Below are positions 17,289 to 24,949 of a stretch of 64,000 nucleotides of DNA, piece by piece. A program made the translations under genes and the position numbers. Each line of letters opens with the position of its first letter. The stretch's first letter is position 1. The notes beneath the pieces were generated by a model. It was not told where the DNA came from and did not search any database. It saw only the letters and a program-made list of their open reading frames with translations. Origin of the DNA: JAWVFM01 sp963843315 (GTDB lineage: Bacteria > Actinomycetota > Thermoleophilia > Solirubrobacterales > 70-9); assembly GCA_963843315.1 (NCBI GenBank), contig CAWJJU010000005.1, forward strand, positions 496,001 to 560,000, written 5' to 3'.

Positions 17289-18065
17289 CTAGCGGGGGAA
17301 GTGCGAGCGCAGGCCCAGGACGGCCTTGGTGTGGATCTGCGAGACGCGCGACTCGGTGACGCCCAGGACCTCGCCGATCTCGCGGAGGGTCAGGTTCTCG
17401 TAGTAGTAGAGGGCGATCACGAGGCGCTCGCGCTCGGGAAGGGCCTCGATGGCGTCGGCGAGGCGATCCTTCAGCTCCGCGGTGTGCGCCTCCGCCTCGG
17501 GGTCAGTGGCCGAGGGGTCGCGGATCGTCTCGAGCACGGAGATCTGGCCGCTGCCGCCCTCGGGATCGGCGAACGTCCACAGGTCGTCGAGCGCCAGCAC
17601 GGAGGAGTTCGCGATGTCGAGGAGAGCCGAGTTGAAGGTGTCGATGTCCATCTCGAGCTTGGCGGCCATCTCCTCGTCGGTGGGCTGGCGGCCCAGCTCG
17701 ACCTCGAGCTTGGCGTGCGCGCGCTCGATGTCGCGCGCGCGCGAGCGGACGGAGCGCGGCACCCAGTCCAGGGAGCGCAGCTCGTCGATGATCGCGCCCT
17801 TGACGCGGGCAACGGCGAAGGTCTCGAAGCGGATCTCGCGCTCGGGCTCGAAGCGCTCGATCGCGCCGATCAGGCCCAGCAGCCCGTATGAGATGAGGTC
17901 GCCCTCGTCGACGTGCGACGGCAGGCTCGCGGCCATGCGGCCGGCGATGAACTTGACCAGCGGCGAGTAGGCGACCACCAGGCGCTCGCGCGCCCGGTCG
18001 TCGCCCTCCTGCTTGTAGCGACGCCACAAATCACGAAGCTCGACGGCTTTGACGTTCGTCTCCAT
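17289..18065 (-). CDS. RNA polymerase sigma factor, WhiG/FliA type
   Basis: 258 residues with regions 2 (DLISYGLLGLIGAIERFEP), 3 (PRSVRSRARDIERAHAKLE, ELGRQPTDEEMAAKLE) and 4 (ERERLVIALYYYENLTLREIGEVLGVTESRVSQIHTKAV compressed as the usual -35-binding helix-turn-helix). It directs RNA polymerase to sigma-28-type promoters. No flagellar, sporulation or anti-sigma gene is beside it, so its regulon cannot be inferred here; WhiG homologues in this class may serve non-motility roles. Start ATG at 18065. Confidence 0.93.
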   Translation of the reverse strand: METNVKAVELRDLWRRYKQEGDDRARERLVVAYSPLVKFIAGRMAASLPSHVDEGDLISYGLLGLIGAIERFEPEREIRFETFAVARVKGAIIDELRSLDWVPRSVRSRARDIERAHAKLEVELGRQPTDEEMAAKLEMDIDTFNSALLDIANSSVLALDDLWTFADPEGGSGQISVLETIRDPSATDPEAEAHTAELKDRLADAIEALPERERLVIALYYYENLTLREIGEVLGVTESRVSQIHTKAVLGLRSHFPR

Positions 18066-18118
18066 CCGGATCCTCGCGTGAAACTTACCGTGGAGGGGTG
18101 AGACGTACCGCGTATCGG

Positions 18119-19021
18119 TCAGGCTCGTGGGTGCGCTCGTGCGTAATCACGACGCAGCCTTCCCGGCTCGACGCGCGTGTAGACCTGGGTCGTGGACACG
18201 CTCGAATGGCCCAGGAGCTCCTGGATCGATCGAAGGTCGGCGCCTCCTTCGAGTAGATGAGTCGCGAAGGAATGCCGCAGGACGTGTGGCGAAACCCCGC
18301 CCGCGACCGCCGCCTCGCGCACCCAGCGCTCGAGCCGGCGGCGCACGTCGGAGGTGTGGAGGCGCCTACCGCGCCGCGAGAGGAAGAGCGCCTGCTCCTC
18401 TCTGCGCTCCTCCAGCACATGGCGAGACTTGTCCAGATAGCGCCGCAGCGCCGCCTGGGCCGGCTCGCCCATCGGCACGACCCGCTCCTTGCGGCCCTTG
18501 CCGCGCACCCGCACCGACTCCGACTCGAAGTCCAGGTCGCCCACGTCCAGGCCGCAGACCTCTTCGGCGCGAAGCCCGCACGCGTAGGCCAGCTCGAGCA
18601 TCGCGCGGTCGCGCACGGCCAGGGGGTCGGCCGCGGGGATGCGGTCCAGCAGCCCGGCCGCGGCATCGGGCGATAGCACGCGGGGAAGCCGGGAGGCGCG
18701 CTTGGGGCTGGGCAGGAGCTCGGCCGGGTTCTGCCCGGCGGCGCCGATGCGCACGAGGTGCGCGCCGAAGCTGCGGATCGCGGCCAGCTTGCGGGCCACG
18801 CTCGCCCGCGCAAGGCCGCGCTCGGAGAGCACGGCCGCGTAGGCGCGCAGGTCGCGGTAGGAGAGCCCGCCGGGGCCCCTGCCCCGTTCGCCCGCCCACT
18901 CGACCATGTCGCCGAGGTCGCTGCGATAGGCCCGAAGGGTGTGCTCGGAGACGCCGCGCGTGGTCAGCTCGCGCTCGAACGAGGCGAGGGCGTCGCTCCA
19001 GTCCTCGGCGGTCGCGCTCAT
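18119..19021 (-). CDS. xerC: Tyrosine recombinase XerC
   Basis: 300 residues. N-terminal SAM-like core-binding domain (SFERELTTRGVSEHTLRAYRSDLGD) and C-terminal catalytic domain with Arg in ACGLRAEEVCGLD (about 150), HVLRHSFATHLLEGG (His-xx-Arg, about 245), ELLGHSSVSTTQVYTRV (His and the Tyr nucleophile, about 272-283). Resolves chromosome dimers at dif, probably with XerD elsewhere. No integrase-type extensions, so a housekeeping XerC is more likely than a mobile-element enzyme. Confidence 0.92.
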   Translation of the reverse strand: MSATAEDWSDALASFERELTTRGVSEHTLRAYRSDLGDMVEWAGERGRGPGGLSYRDLRAYAAVLSERGLARASVARKLAAIRSFGAHLVRIGAAGQNPAELLPSPKRASRLPRVLSPDAAAGLLDRIPAADPLAVRDRAMLELAYACGLRAEEVCGLDVGDLDFESESVRVRGKGRKERVVPMGEPAQAALRRYLDKSRHVLEERREEQALFLSRRGRRLHTSDVRRRLERWVREAAVAGGVSPHVLRHSFATHLLEGGADLRSIQELLGHSSVSTTQVYTRVEPGRLRRDYARAHPRA

Positions 19022-19200
19022 GCGGGATGGTTCGCCGCCGCCGGGGCCACGCCTGCCCCTGCAACCGCTCTACCTATGCGTTCTGAGGCGTCAGGGCGAG
19101 GCTCGGCAAGGACGCAGGCCGATCGGTGAAGCGAGCGTACCGACGTCGTACGTGAGCGAGACGATCGGCCGAGGACACAGCCAGCCGAAGCCCTGGCGCC
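19022..19200. other. Intergenic gap upstream of xerC
   Basis: 179 bp with no gene. It should hold the xerC promoter and the 3' end of the L,D-transpeptidase gene. A short palindrome (GTACCGACGTCGTAC region, near 19137) is visible but not identifiable. Confidence 0.35.
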
Positions 19201-20241
19201 TCAGCCGATGTAGATGGGAGTGCCCAGAGGCACTCGGTCGTAGAGATCGATCACGTCGGGGATGAGCATGCGCACGCAGCCGTGGGAGGCGGCGCTGCCG
19301 ATCGAGGTGGTCTCGTCGGTGCCGTGGATGCCGGCGCCGTTGAAGAAGCCCATCCAGCGCGCCTTGATCGGATCCGCGGGGCCGGGCGGGATCACCTTGC
19401 CGGCGAGGTCGCCGGCCCAGGCGCTGTCGGGCACGTGCCAGGAGGGGTTCACCTGCTTGTCGTCGATTGTGTAGGTGCCGGCCGGGGTTTCGAGGCCCTG
19501 CATGCCGACGGCGATCGGGTAGGTCTTCTCGAGCTTGAGGTTCTTCCAGAGGCGGAGCTCGAAGTTCGAGCGGTCGATGGTGATGTAGGTCGGGTACTTG
19601 GCGGCGAGCTGGTCGGTGGTGACCGTGGTCTTCACGCGGTGCACGGGCGCGCTGACGATGCGCCGGCCGTCGTTTGCGCGGATCTCGCTGTTGAGCCTGG
19701 CGCGGAGCTTGTCCTTGTCGAGGCTGACGCCGTCGGAGCCGGGGACGAGGTTCAGCGAGGCCGGGGTCGCGTGAACCGAGGCATCGGTGGGCTGGCGATC
19801 GATCTGCTCAGCGAGGACGTTGATGAAGTCGTCGACTCCGCTGTGGGAGTAGGTGACCCGCGCGGGCAGGTTGACCGACACGTCGTCGCCGGTCGCGTAC
19901 CGCCACAGGCGGCTGGGCAGGTCGCCCTCCGAGCTGGCCGCGTGCGCGGCGCGCACCATGCCGGCGACGTTCGCCTGCACGTCGAGGTGCTTGGGCCCGA
20001 GGACGAACTTCTTGTCCTCGAAGGTCACCGTGACGGGCTGCTCGAGCGGTTTGACCAGCTCGTCGCGCAGCTTGCGCTTGGCGTCGGCGTCGCTGAGGCC
20101 GCCGATCGGGACCCCGTCGACGCGCACGCCATTGGCGATCTCGTCGGCGTTGGCGTGGTCGAGCGCGTACGCCGCGACGGCTGCCGCGATCAACAGCGCG
20201 AGCGCGCCGACGAGCGCTATTCGAGTGGCCCGACTTCCCAC
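19201..20241 (-). CDS. L,D-transpeptidase (YkuD) with peptidoglycan-binding domains
   Basis: 346 residues from GTG 20241, which puts the membrane/signal helix (IALVGALALLIAAAVAAYAL) at the N-terminus. Middle part (about 35-210) has two VanW/PGBD4-like segments with VRVDGVPIGGLSDADAKRKL and a DLPSRLWRYA region. The YkuD domain (about 225-346) ends with the catalytic signature GIHGTDE ... SAASHGCVRMLIPD, giving the His and Cys. Exported, membrane-anchored enzyme forming 3-3 cross-links in peptidoglycan. Confidence 0.92.
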   Translation of the reverse strand: MGSRATRIALVGALALLIAAAVAAYALDHANADEIANGVRVDGVPIGGLSDADAKRKLRDELVKPLEQPVTVTFEDKKFVLGPKHLDVQANVAGMVRAAHAASSEGDLPSRLWRYATGDDVSVNLPARVTYSHSGVDDFINVLAEQIDRQPTDASVHATPASLNLVPGSDGVSLDKDKLRARLNSEIRANDGRRIVSAPVHRVKTTVTTDQLAAKYPTYITIDRSNFELRLWKNLKLEKTYPIAVGMQGLETPAGTYTIDDKQVNPSWHVPDSAWAGDLAGKVIPPGPADPIKARWMGFFNGAGIHGTDETTSIGSAASHGCVRMLIPDVIDLYDRVPLGTPIYIG

Positions 20242-20313
20242 GCCTGAATTGTACGAGGGCTCTCCCCCGGCTTCCCCGCGGCGGGGGGGTGCCTGCAAAC
20301 CGCTTTGCGGCAG

Positions 20314-21399
20314 CTACATCCCGAGCGGCTCGTCGTGAGGGTGAGCGCCGCTGGCGGACTCGCGGCGCACGTTCGGGCTCCAGCGAAGGAAGTCCTCGAC
20401 CGCCCGCTCGTAGTGGAAGCCCTCGTCCGAGCCGCTCAGGATGGGCCGCAGCCGCAGGTGCTCGGCGAACTTCAGGACCGCCTCGCGGGAGGTGTAGCCG
20501 TAGTCGAAGCCGGTTGCCTTGTAGGCGCGGTTGTCCAGGCCGCGGCCGAACCGCAGCAGGTTCCACATCTCGTCGGGCACCCGCAGGCCCAGGCGGCGCA
20601 GCGGCCGGGCGAGGAGCCCCGCTCCGAACGGCGGCAGCACCGGCAGGGGCAGCTTGCCGACCAGGCTCGCGACCTCGCTGAGGGCGAGGACCCCGTCGCC
20701 GGCGACGTTGAAGGTGCCGGGAACGTTGCCGATGGCGGCGTGCTCGAGCGCGTGCACCACGTCGTCGGCGTGGACGAACTGGGTGCGGGGGTCGAAGCCC
20801 AGCACCATGGGAACCGCGGGCAGGCGCAGGATGCGCTCGTACGCCGTCTCGATCGAGCGGCCCACCACGTTGGCGCAGCGCAGGGTGGTCACGCTCGTGT
20901 CCGGGCGCCGGCGGGCGAAGTCGTCGACGGCGCGCTCGGCCTCGGCGATGTCGCGCTCGATCGCGGTGCGCGGCGGATGCTTGCGCGTCATCTCCTCGGT
21001 GAAGAACGCCGGGTCGTCCTGCTCGCAGCCGTACCAGTGGGCGGAGCTCTTGAAGACGAAGCGCTTCACCGGGCTGTCCTCCCCATCGCACGCGGCGAGG
21101 ATGTTCATCGTCCCGATGACGTTGTTCTCGTGGACGTCCTTGGGTGAGGCGGAAAACGAGTTGACCATGAGCCGCGTGTCGATGACCGTGTCGATGTCGG
21201 CGGCGCGCACGATTCGCTCCAGCAGCGAATGGCGATTGGTGATCTGCACGTACTCGGTCCGCTCGAGCTCGCGGGTGGGCTCGCGCTCGTCGACGCCGAT
21301 GATCGCCTCGGCCTGCTCGAAGCCCTCCATCGCCTGCGCGAGGCGCCCGCCCCAGTAGCTGGAGACCCCGGTGATCAGGATGCGGCGCGGCTCAGCCAC
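20314..21399 (-). CDS. NAD-dependent epimerase/dehydratase family protein
   Basis: 361 residues, extended SDR fold. The N-terminal cofactor loop ILITGVSSYWGGRLA keeps the spacing of TGxxGxxG with Ser/Tyr substitutions; GVDEREP is the acidic end of strand 2; FKSSAHWYG lies near the active site, but the canonical YxxxK is not evident. The second half has VHADDVVHALEHA and FNVAGDGVLALSEV as in sugar epimerases. Sits 8 bp overlapping the 3' end of the acyltransferase gene, suggesting a lipid or glycolipid pathway. Confidence 0.8.
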   Translation of the reverse strand: MAEPRRILITGVSSYWGGRLAQAMEGFEQAEAIIGVDEREPTRELERTEYVQITNRHSLLERIVRAADIDTVIDTRLMVNSFSASPKDVHENNVIGTMNILAACDGEDSPVKRFVFKSSAHWYGCEQDDPAFFTEEMTRKHPPRTAIERDIAEAERAVDDFARRRPDTSVTTLRCANVVGRSIETAYERILRLPAVPMVLGFDPRTQFVHADDVVHALEHAAIGNVPGTFNVAGDGVLALSEVASLVGKLPLPVLPPFGAGLLARPLRRLGLRVPDEMWNLLRFGRGLDNRAYKATGFDYGYTSREAVLKFAEHLRLRPILSGSDEGFHYERAVEDFLRWSPNVRRESASGAHPHDEPLGM

Positions 21400-22279
21400 G
21401 CCACACCGACTTCCGCTTCGAGACCATGTCCAGGAGGCCCTCCTGGATCGTGTCTCGAATGGACTCCGAGACCCGCTGGATGTGGCCCTTGTTGGAGAGC
21501 GCGTCGGGGCCGCCGAGCTCGGCGGTGTCGATGGGCTCCATGAACCTGATCTTGAACTTGGCGGGGAGGTAGCCGAGCATCCCCAGCGGGCCCAGCCAGG
21601 GGAACGTGGGCGTCAGCGGGAAGTACAGGAGGCCCGTGGCCCGCTTCATGAAGTTCACGTGGGCGAAGATCGGCGCCGCCTCCTCGGCCCCCACCACGCA
21701 CACGGGCACGATCTTGGCCTCAGCCCGGAGCGCGGCCTCGACAAAGCCGCCGCGCCCGAAGCGCTGGAGCTTGTAGCGGTCGCGGTAGAGCTTCTCGGTG
21801 CCCTTGCGCCCCTCCGGGAATACGAGGACGAGCTGGCGCTCGTCGTAGAGCAGGCGGTGCACGTTCGCCGGGTGCGCCGCGACGCAGCCGATCTTCGGCA
21901 GCAGCATGGAGAAGCCCGGGTAGCCCTTGAAGAAGTGCTCCACCGTCACCTGGAGGGGACGGGGGCGAGGGTGCTCCTCGCGGATCGCCTTGGCGATCAT
22001 GGGCGCGTCGGGCGGCAGCGCGCCCGAGTGGTTGGAGACCAGCAGCGCGCCGCCGTCGGCGGGCACGTTCTCGATCCCCTCCACCTCGACTCGGAACCAC
22101 CGCTTGTAGAAGAACTCCAGCAGGGTGGCGTCGAACGCCGCCTCCACCCTCTCCGAGCGGCCCCAGTCGTCGATCCGGCGCTCAGGCTCGATCGCGGGCA
22201 GGAGGTCGCGCGCGCGATCCGGCAGGGTCGCGGGCAGGGGTGCGAGAGATGTGCGAGCGGAACCCATCCCGCCCCCCAT
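21392..22279 (-). CDS. PlsC-like lysophospholipid acyltransferase
   Basis: 295 residues from ATG 22279 (a second ATG at 22267 is possible). The LPLAT motifs are present: SNHSGALPPDAPM as motif 1, where His and Asp are separated by six residues rather than four, and LVFPEGRKGTEKLY as the FPEG motif with downstream VPVCVVGAEEA. Membrane-associated transfer of acyl chains to a lysolipid or a related acceptor. Its stop overlaps the epimerase start by 8 bases, so the two form a unit. Confidence 0.87.
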   Translation of the reverse strand: MGGGMGSARTSLAPLPATLPDRARDLLPAIEPERRIDDWGRSERVEAAFDATLLEFFYKRWFRVEVEGIENVPADGGALLVSNHSGALPPDAPMIAKAIREEHPRPRPLQVTVEHFFKGYPGFSMLLPKIGCVAAHPANVHRLLYDERQLVLVFPEGRKGTEKLYRDRYKLQRFGRGGFVEAALRAEAKIVPVCVVGAEEAAPIFAHVNFMKRATGLLYFPLTPTFPWLGPLGMLGYLPAKFKIRFMEPIDTAELGGPDALSNKGHIQRVSESIRDTIQEGLLDMVSKRKSVWRG

Positions 22280-22324
22280 TGAAGCAAGGCTGCCATTTCG
22301 GCTCGTGGTCAATATGTTGTCGGC

Positions 22325-23038
22325 GTGCGCACGAAGGACGCAGTCCGCAAGGCGATCTGGAGCGCGATGGAGCGCGAGGGGGTGTCCCGGTTCCCCGGAG
22401 CCGAGGGTCGAATCCCCAATTTCGCGGGCGCGAAGCTCGCGGCGGAGAAGCTCGCCACTCACCGCACCTGGCGCCGCTCGCAGACCATCAAGGCCAATCC
22501 CGACTCGCCGCAGACGCACGTCCGGCGTCTTGCCCTCGAGGAGGGCAAGACCATCGTCATGGCAGTGCCGCGCCTTCGCGACCAGAACCCCTTCCGGATC
22601 CTCGACCCCCGCAAGCTGAGCAAGCGCCAGCGAGGCGAGGCCGCAACCATCAAGGGCGCCCTCCGGCACGGCCGCGTGGCCGCCCTCGAGGAGCTCCCCG
22701 AGATCGACTTCGTCCTCTGCGGCTCGGTCGCGGCCAACCTCACCGGCGCGCGCATCGGCAAGGGCGGCGGGTTCTCCGACCTCGAGTACGGGCTGCTGAT
22801 CGAGGCGGGCAAGATCGACGACCACTCCGTCGTCGCCACCACGGTCCACCCCACCCAGATCCTGCGCGAGCACCTGCTGATGACCGGTCACGACCTGCCC
22901 ATCGACATCATCGCCACGCCCCGGGCCGTGATCGAGGTCGAGCGCCAGTACCAGCGCCCCCGCGGCCTGCTGTGGGACCACCTCCAGCCGCCCCAGATCC
23001 ACGAGATCCCGATCCTGGAGAGGATGGGCTACGCATGA
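22325..23038 (+). CDS. 5-formyltetrahydrofolate cyclo-ligase-like protein
   Basis: 237 residues from GTG. It has the 5-FCL-like arrangement: N-terminal RTKDAVRKAIWSAMEREGV, the ARPxL-type strand replaced by VAALEELPEIDFVLCGSVA, the nucleotide-binding glycine loop RIGKGGGFSDLEYGLL (about 140-155), and VVATTVHPTQIL. The family catalyses or resembles ATP-dependent closure of 5-formyl-THF to methenyl-THF; this longer branch (MTHFSD-like) may do something related. Overlaps the downstream hydrolase start (ATGA). Confidence 0.85.
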   Translation: MRTKDAVRKAIWSAMEREGVSRFPGAEGRIPNFAGAKLAAEKLATHRTWRRSQTIKANPDSPQTHVRRLALEEGKTIVMAVPRLRDQNPFRILDPRKLSKRQRGEAATIKGALRHGRVAALEELPEIDFVLCGSVAANLTGARIGKGGGFSDLEYGLLIEAGKIDDHSVVATTVHPTQILREHLLMTGHDLPIDIIATPRAVIEVERQYQRPRGLLWDHLQPPQIHEIPILERMGYA

Positions 23039-24093
23039 GCGCAACCGCAGGAGCGCCGCCTCGCGCGGAGACGCCGGTCGAGGCGCCGAAGGTCTCGCCC
23101 GCCCTGGACTTCTTCGAGCGGCTGTGGTGGTTCACGCCGCCGATGGCGAAGCTGGTCGACCCCACGCCGGCGGACGGGCCCGACCCCTACGGCAACCCGG
23201 ACCCCGAATGGCTGCGACTCAACTGGCGCGAGCACCTGCACACGATCGACGTGCCGCCCTCCACCCTGCCCGGCTCGGCGCCGGCGCGCGTGAACTACGT
23301 CGAGATGGGGCCCACGGAGGGCGAGGAGGGTCCGCCGATCATCTTCGTCCACGGCCTCGCGGGCTGCTGGCAAAACTGGCTGGAGAACATTCCCCACTTC
23401 GCGCGCCATCACCGGGTGCTCGCGCTCGATCTCCCCGGCTTCGGCCACTCGCCCATGCCGCCGTGGGAGATCTCGATCGAGGCCCACGGCCGCCTGCTGC
23501 ACGACTTCGCGGATGCCCTCGGCGTGAGCGATGCCGTGCTGGTGGGCAATTCCATGGGCGGCTTCGTCGCGGCCGAGGCGATGATTCAGGACGCCAACCA
23601 CTTCCCCAAGCTGGTCTTGGTCTCCGCCGCGGGGATCTCCCACGCGCGGGCGATCAGCGGCCCCGCGGTGACGGCGGCGCGAATGAGCATGGTGATCGCG
23701 CCCTACATGGCCGGGTTCCAGGAGCGCGCGCTGCGCCGGCCGGGGCTGCGCTTCCAGACGATGCGCCAGGTCTTCTACAACCCGTCGAAGCTGCGCTACG
23801 AGCTGCTGTATGAGTTCGTGCACTCGGGGCCGGGAACCGACGGGTTCCTCCCCGCCGTCCGGGGATTGAACGGCTACGACTTCCTCGACCCGCTGGAGGA
23901 GGTGGAGGCGCCCACCCTGATCGTGTGGGGCCGCAACGACCGCGTCGTCCCGCCGGCCGACTCGAAAGGCTACGGCGACCGCCTGCGCAACTCGCGGACG
24001 GTCATCTACGACCGCACGGGCCACTGCGCGATGGCCGAGCGCCCGGTGCGCTTCAACCGGGAGCTGGAAGAGTTTGTTGGTGAGGGGCGTTAG
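23035..24093 (+). CDS. Alpha/beta hydrolase
   Basis: 352 residues. Oxyanion HGLAGCWQNWL (about 103), nucleophile elbow GNSMGGFVAAE (Ser about 178), acid in VWGRNDRVVPP (about 303) and catalytic His in DRTGHCAMAERP (about 330). The cap domain holds several Met/Arg-rich helices. Probably a cytosolic esterase or C-C hydrolase. Starts by ATGA overlap with the cyclo-ligase-like gene, which implies a shared transcript but not necessarily a shared pathway. Confidence 0.9.
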   Translation: MSATAGAPPRAETPVEAPKVSPALDFFERLWWFTPPMAKLVDPTPADGPDPYGNPDPEWLRLNWREHLHTIDVPPSTLPGSAPARVNYVEMGPTEGEEGPPIIFVHGLAGCWQNWLENIPHFARHHRVLALDLPGFGHSPMPPWEISIEAHGRLLHDFADALGVSDAVLVGNSMGGFVAAEAMIQDANHFPKLVLVSAAGISHARAISGPAVTAARMSMVIAPYMAGFQERALRRPGLRFQTMRQVFYNPSKLRYELLYEFVHSGPGTDGFLPAVRGLNGYDFLDPLEEVEAPTLIVWGRNDRVVPPADSKGYGDRLRNSRTVIYDRTGHCAMAERPVRFNRELEEFVGEGR

Positions 24094-24111
24094 CCCAAAA
24101 GCAGCAGGGGC

Positions 24112-24243
24112 GAAACGGAGCGTTTCGGTATGCGCCGCGAGGCGACGCTTGTCGAGAACGAGTGGGTCAAGGGCGAATGGACGGCGAGGCGATCTACGCG
24201 ATCCTCGACCGCGAGTGGCGCGAGCGCCACGGCGGGGCTCTGA
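24112..24243 (+). pseudogene. Relic of a GNAT acetyltransferase C-terminus
   Basis: Plus-strand codons from 24118 read ERFGMRREATLVENEWVKGEW, then, after a one-base change of frame near 24177, DGEAIYAILDREWRERHGG. This matches the usual C-terminal strand and tail of GNAT-family acetyltransferases (an ERLGMRRE...VKGEW...YAILDREW pattern), but nothing upstream encodes the rest. It runs straight into the 36-bp repeat array. A decayed fragment, not a gene. Confidence 0.5.
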
Positions 24244-24325
24244 CCCCTTTGTGACGAGAGTGAACCTAAAGGGGTCTGACCCCTTTGTGACGGAAGTGAA
24301 ACTAAAGGGGTCTGACCCCTTTAGG
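24234..24325. repeat. Two-and-a-half tandem copies of a 36-bp GGGGTCTGACCCC repeat
   Basis: Units start at 24234 (37 bp), 24271 (36 bp) and 24307 (partial). Each unit begins with a near-palindrome GGGGTCTGACCCCTTT followed by GTGACG(A)(G)AAGTGAA-like spacer ending TAAA. The last unit contains the TAA stop of the sulfotransferase gene. A related single palindrome lies at 51006-51026. Confidence 0.85.
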
Positions 24326-24947
24326 TGGCGGTGCTCGCGTTGCGGAACTGGTCCGAGGTGTTCGTGTGGGGAAACGCCTCGTCGGGGACGGGCAGGCCCA
24401 GCGCGGCGCAGATCGGCTCCCAGCCGTCGCCGGGCTGCCAATCGATCAGCCGCTCGGGCGGGATCGCCTCGCGCACGGCCGCGTTGTGGCGCTCGTAGCC
24501 GGCGATGGCGCCCTCCCGCGTCTTCCAGTCCGGCGAGAACGTTTTCGGCATGAGGTCGCTCATGAGCGCACGGCGGGCCTTCCAGGGCTCGTCGTCCGGG
24601 TCGACGGGCGCCGTCATCGCCCTCAGGATCGTGCCGGCGTAGCTCTCCCACCATTTCTCGCTCGAATCGCGGGTGGAGAGCAGGACCGGCGCGTCGGGAT
24701 TGGCCGCGGCCAGCTCGCGCCAGAACGCGCACGCGGGCCAGTCCAGGGTGGCGGCGTACCCGGGCGGGAACCCCTCCCAATCCAAGTCCTCGCCGCGCGC
24801 TGCGGCGTGAAGCAGGGGGGTCAGCTCCGGATGCTCGAACAGCTCGGACATGTGAAAGCAGGGCCCGTCGAGCAGCTGCTGCAGCGCGAGCTTCAGCGAG
24901 GCGGTTCCGGTGCGCCCCACCCCGGCGCCGACGAGCCGAAGCGCCAC
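24321..24947 (-). CDS. Sulfotransferase family protein
   Basis: 208 residues from GTG 24947, two bases after the ilvD stop. VGAGVGRTGTASLKLALQQL (about 6-25) corresponds to the PAPS 5'-phosphosulfate loop (GxxRTGTxSL), followed by the HMSELFEHPEL region; STRDSSEKWWESY supplies the 3'-phosphate-binding Arg/Ser; and WKTREGAIAGYERHNAAVREAIP is the family's conserved YxxHNxxV helix. It transfers sulfate to a small molecule or glycan; acceptor unknown. The stop codon lies in the 36-bp repeat, so the natural tail may have been altered by it. Confidence 0.87.
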   Translation of the reverse strand: MALRLVGAGVGRTGTASLKLALQQLLDGPCFHMSELFEHPELTPLLHAAARGEDLDWEGFPPGYAATLDWPACAFWRELAAANPDAPVLLSTRDSSEKWWESYAGTILRAMTAPVDPDDEPWKARRALMSDLMPKTFSPDWKTREGAIAGYERHNAAVREAIPPERLIDWQPGDGWEPICAALGLPVPDEAFPHTNTSDQFRNASTAT

Positions 24948-24949
24948 GG

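Noticed and set aside
15201..17891. Very long plus-strand open frame (896 codons) opposite the EF-G-like and sigma genes
   Set aside because: It is antisense to two clearly identified proteins, lacks any domain, and arises from high third-position GC.
18119..19021. XerC as the integrase of the tRNA-Gly block
   Set aside because: It is outside the repeats, has a housekeeping XerC layout, and lies next to core genes.
24233..24325. CRISPR array
   Set aside because: Only 2.5 units, nearly identical spacers of the same repeat, no cas genes; it is a tandem palindromic repeat.
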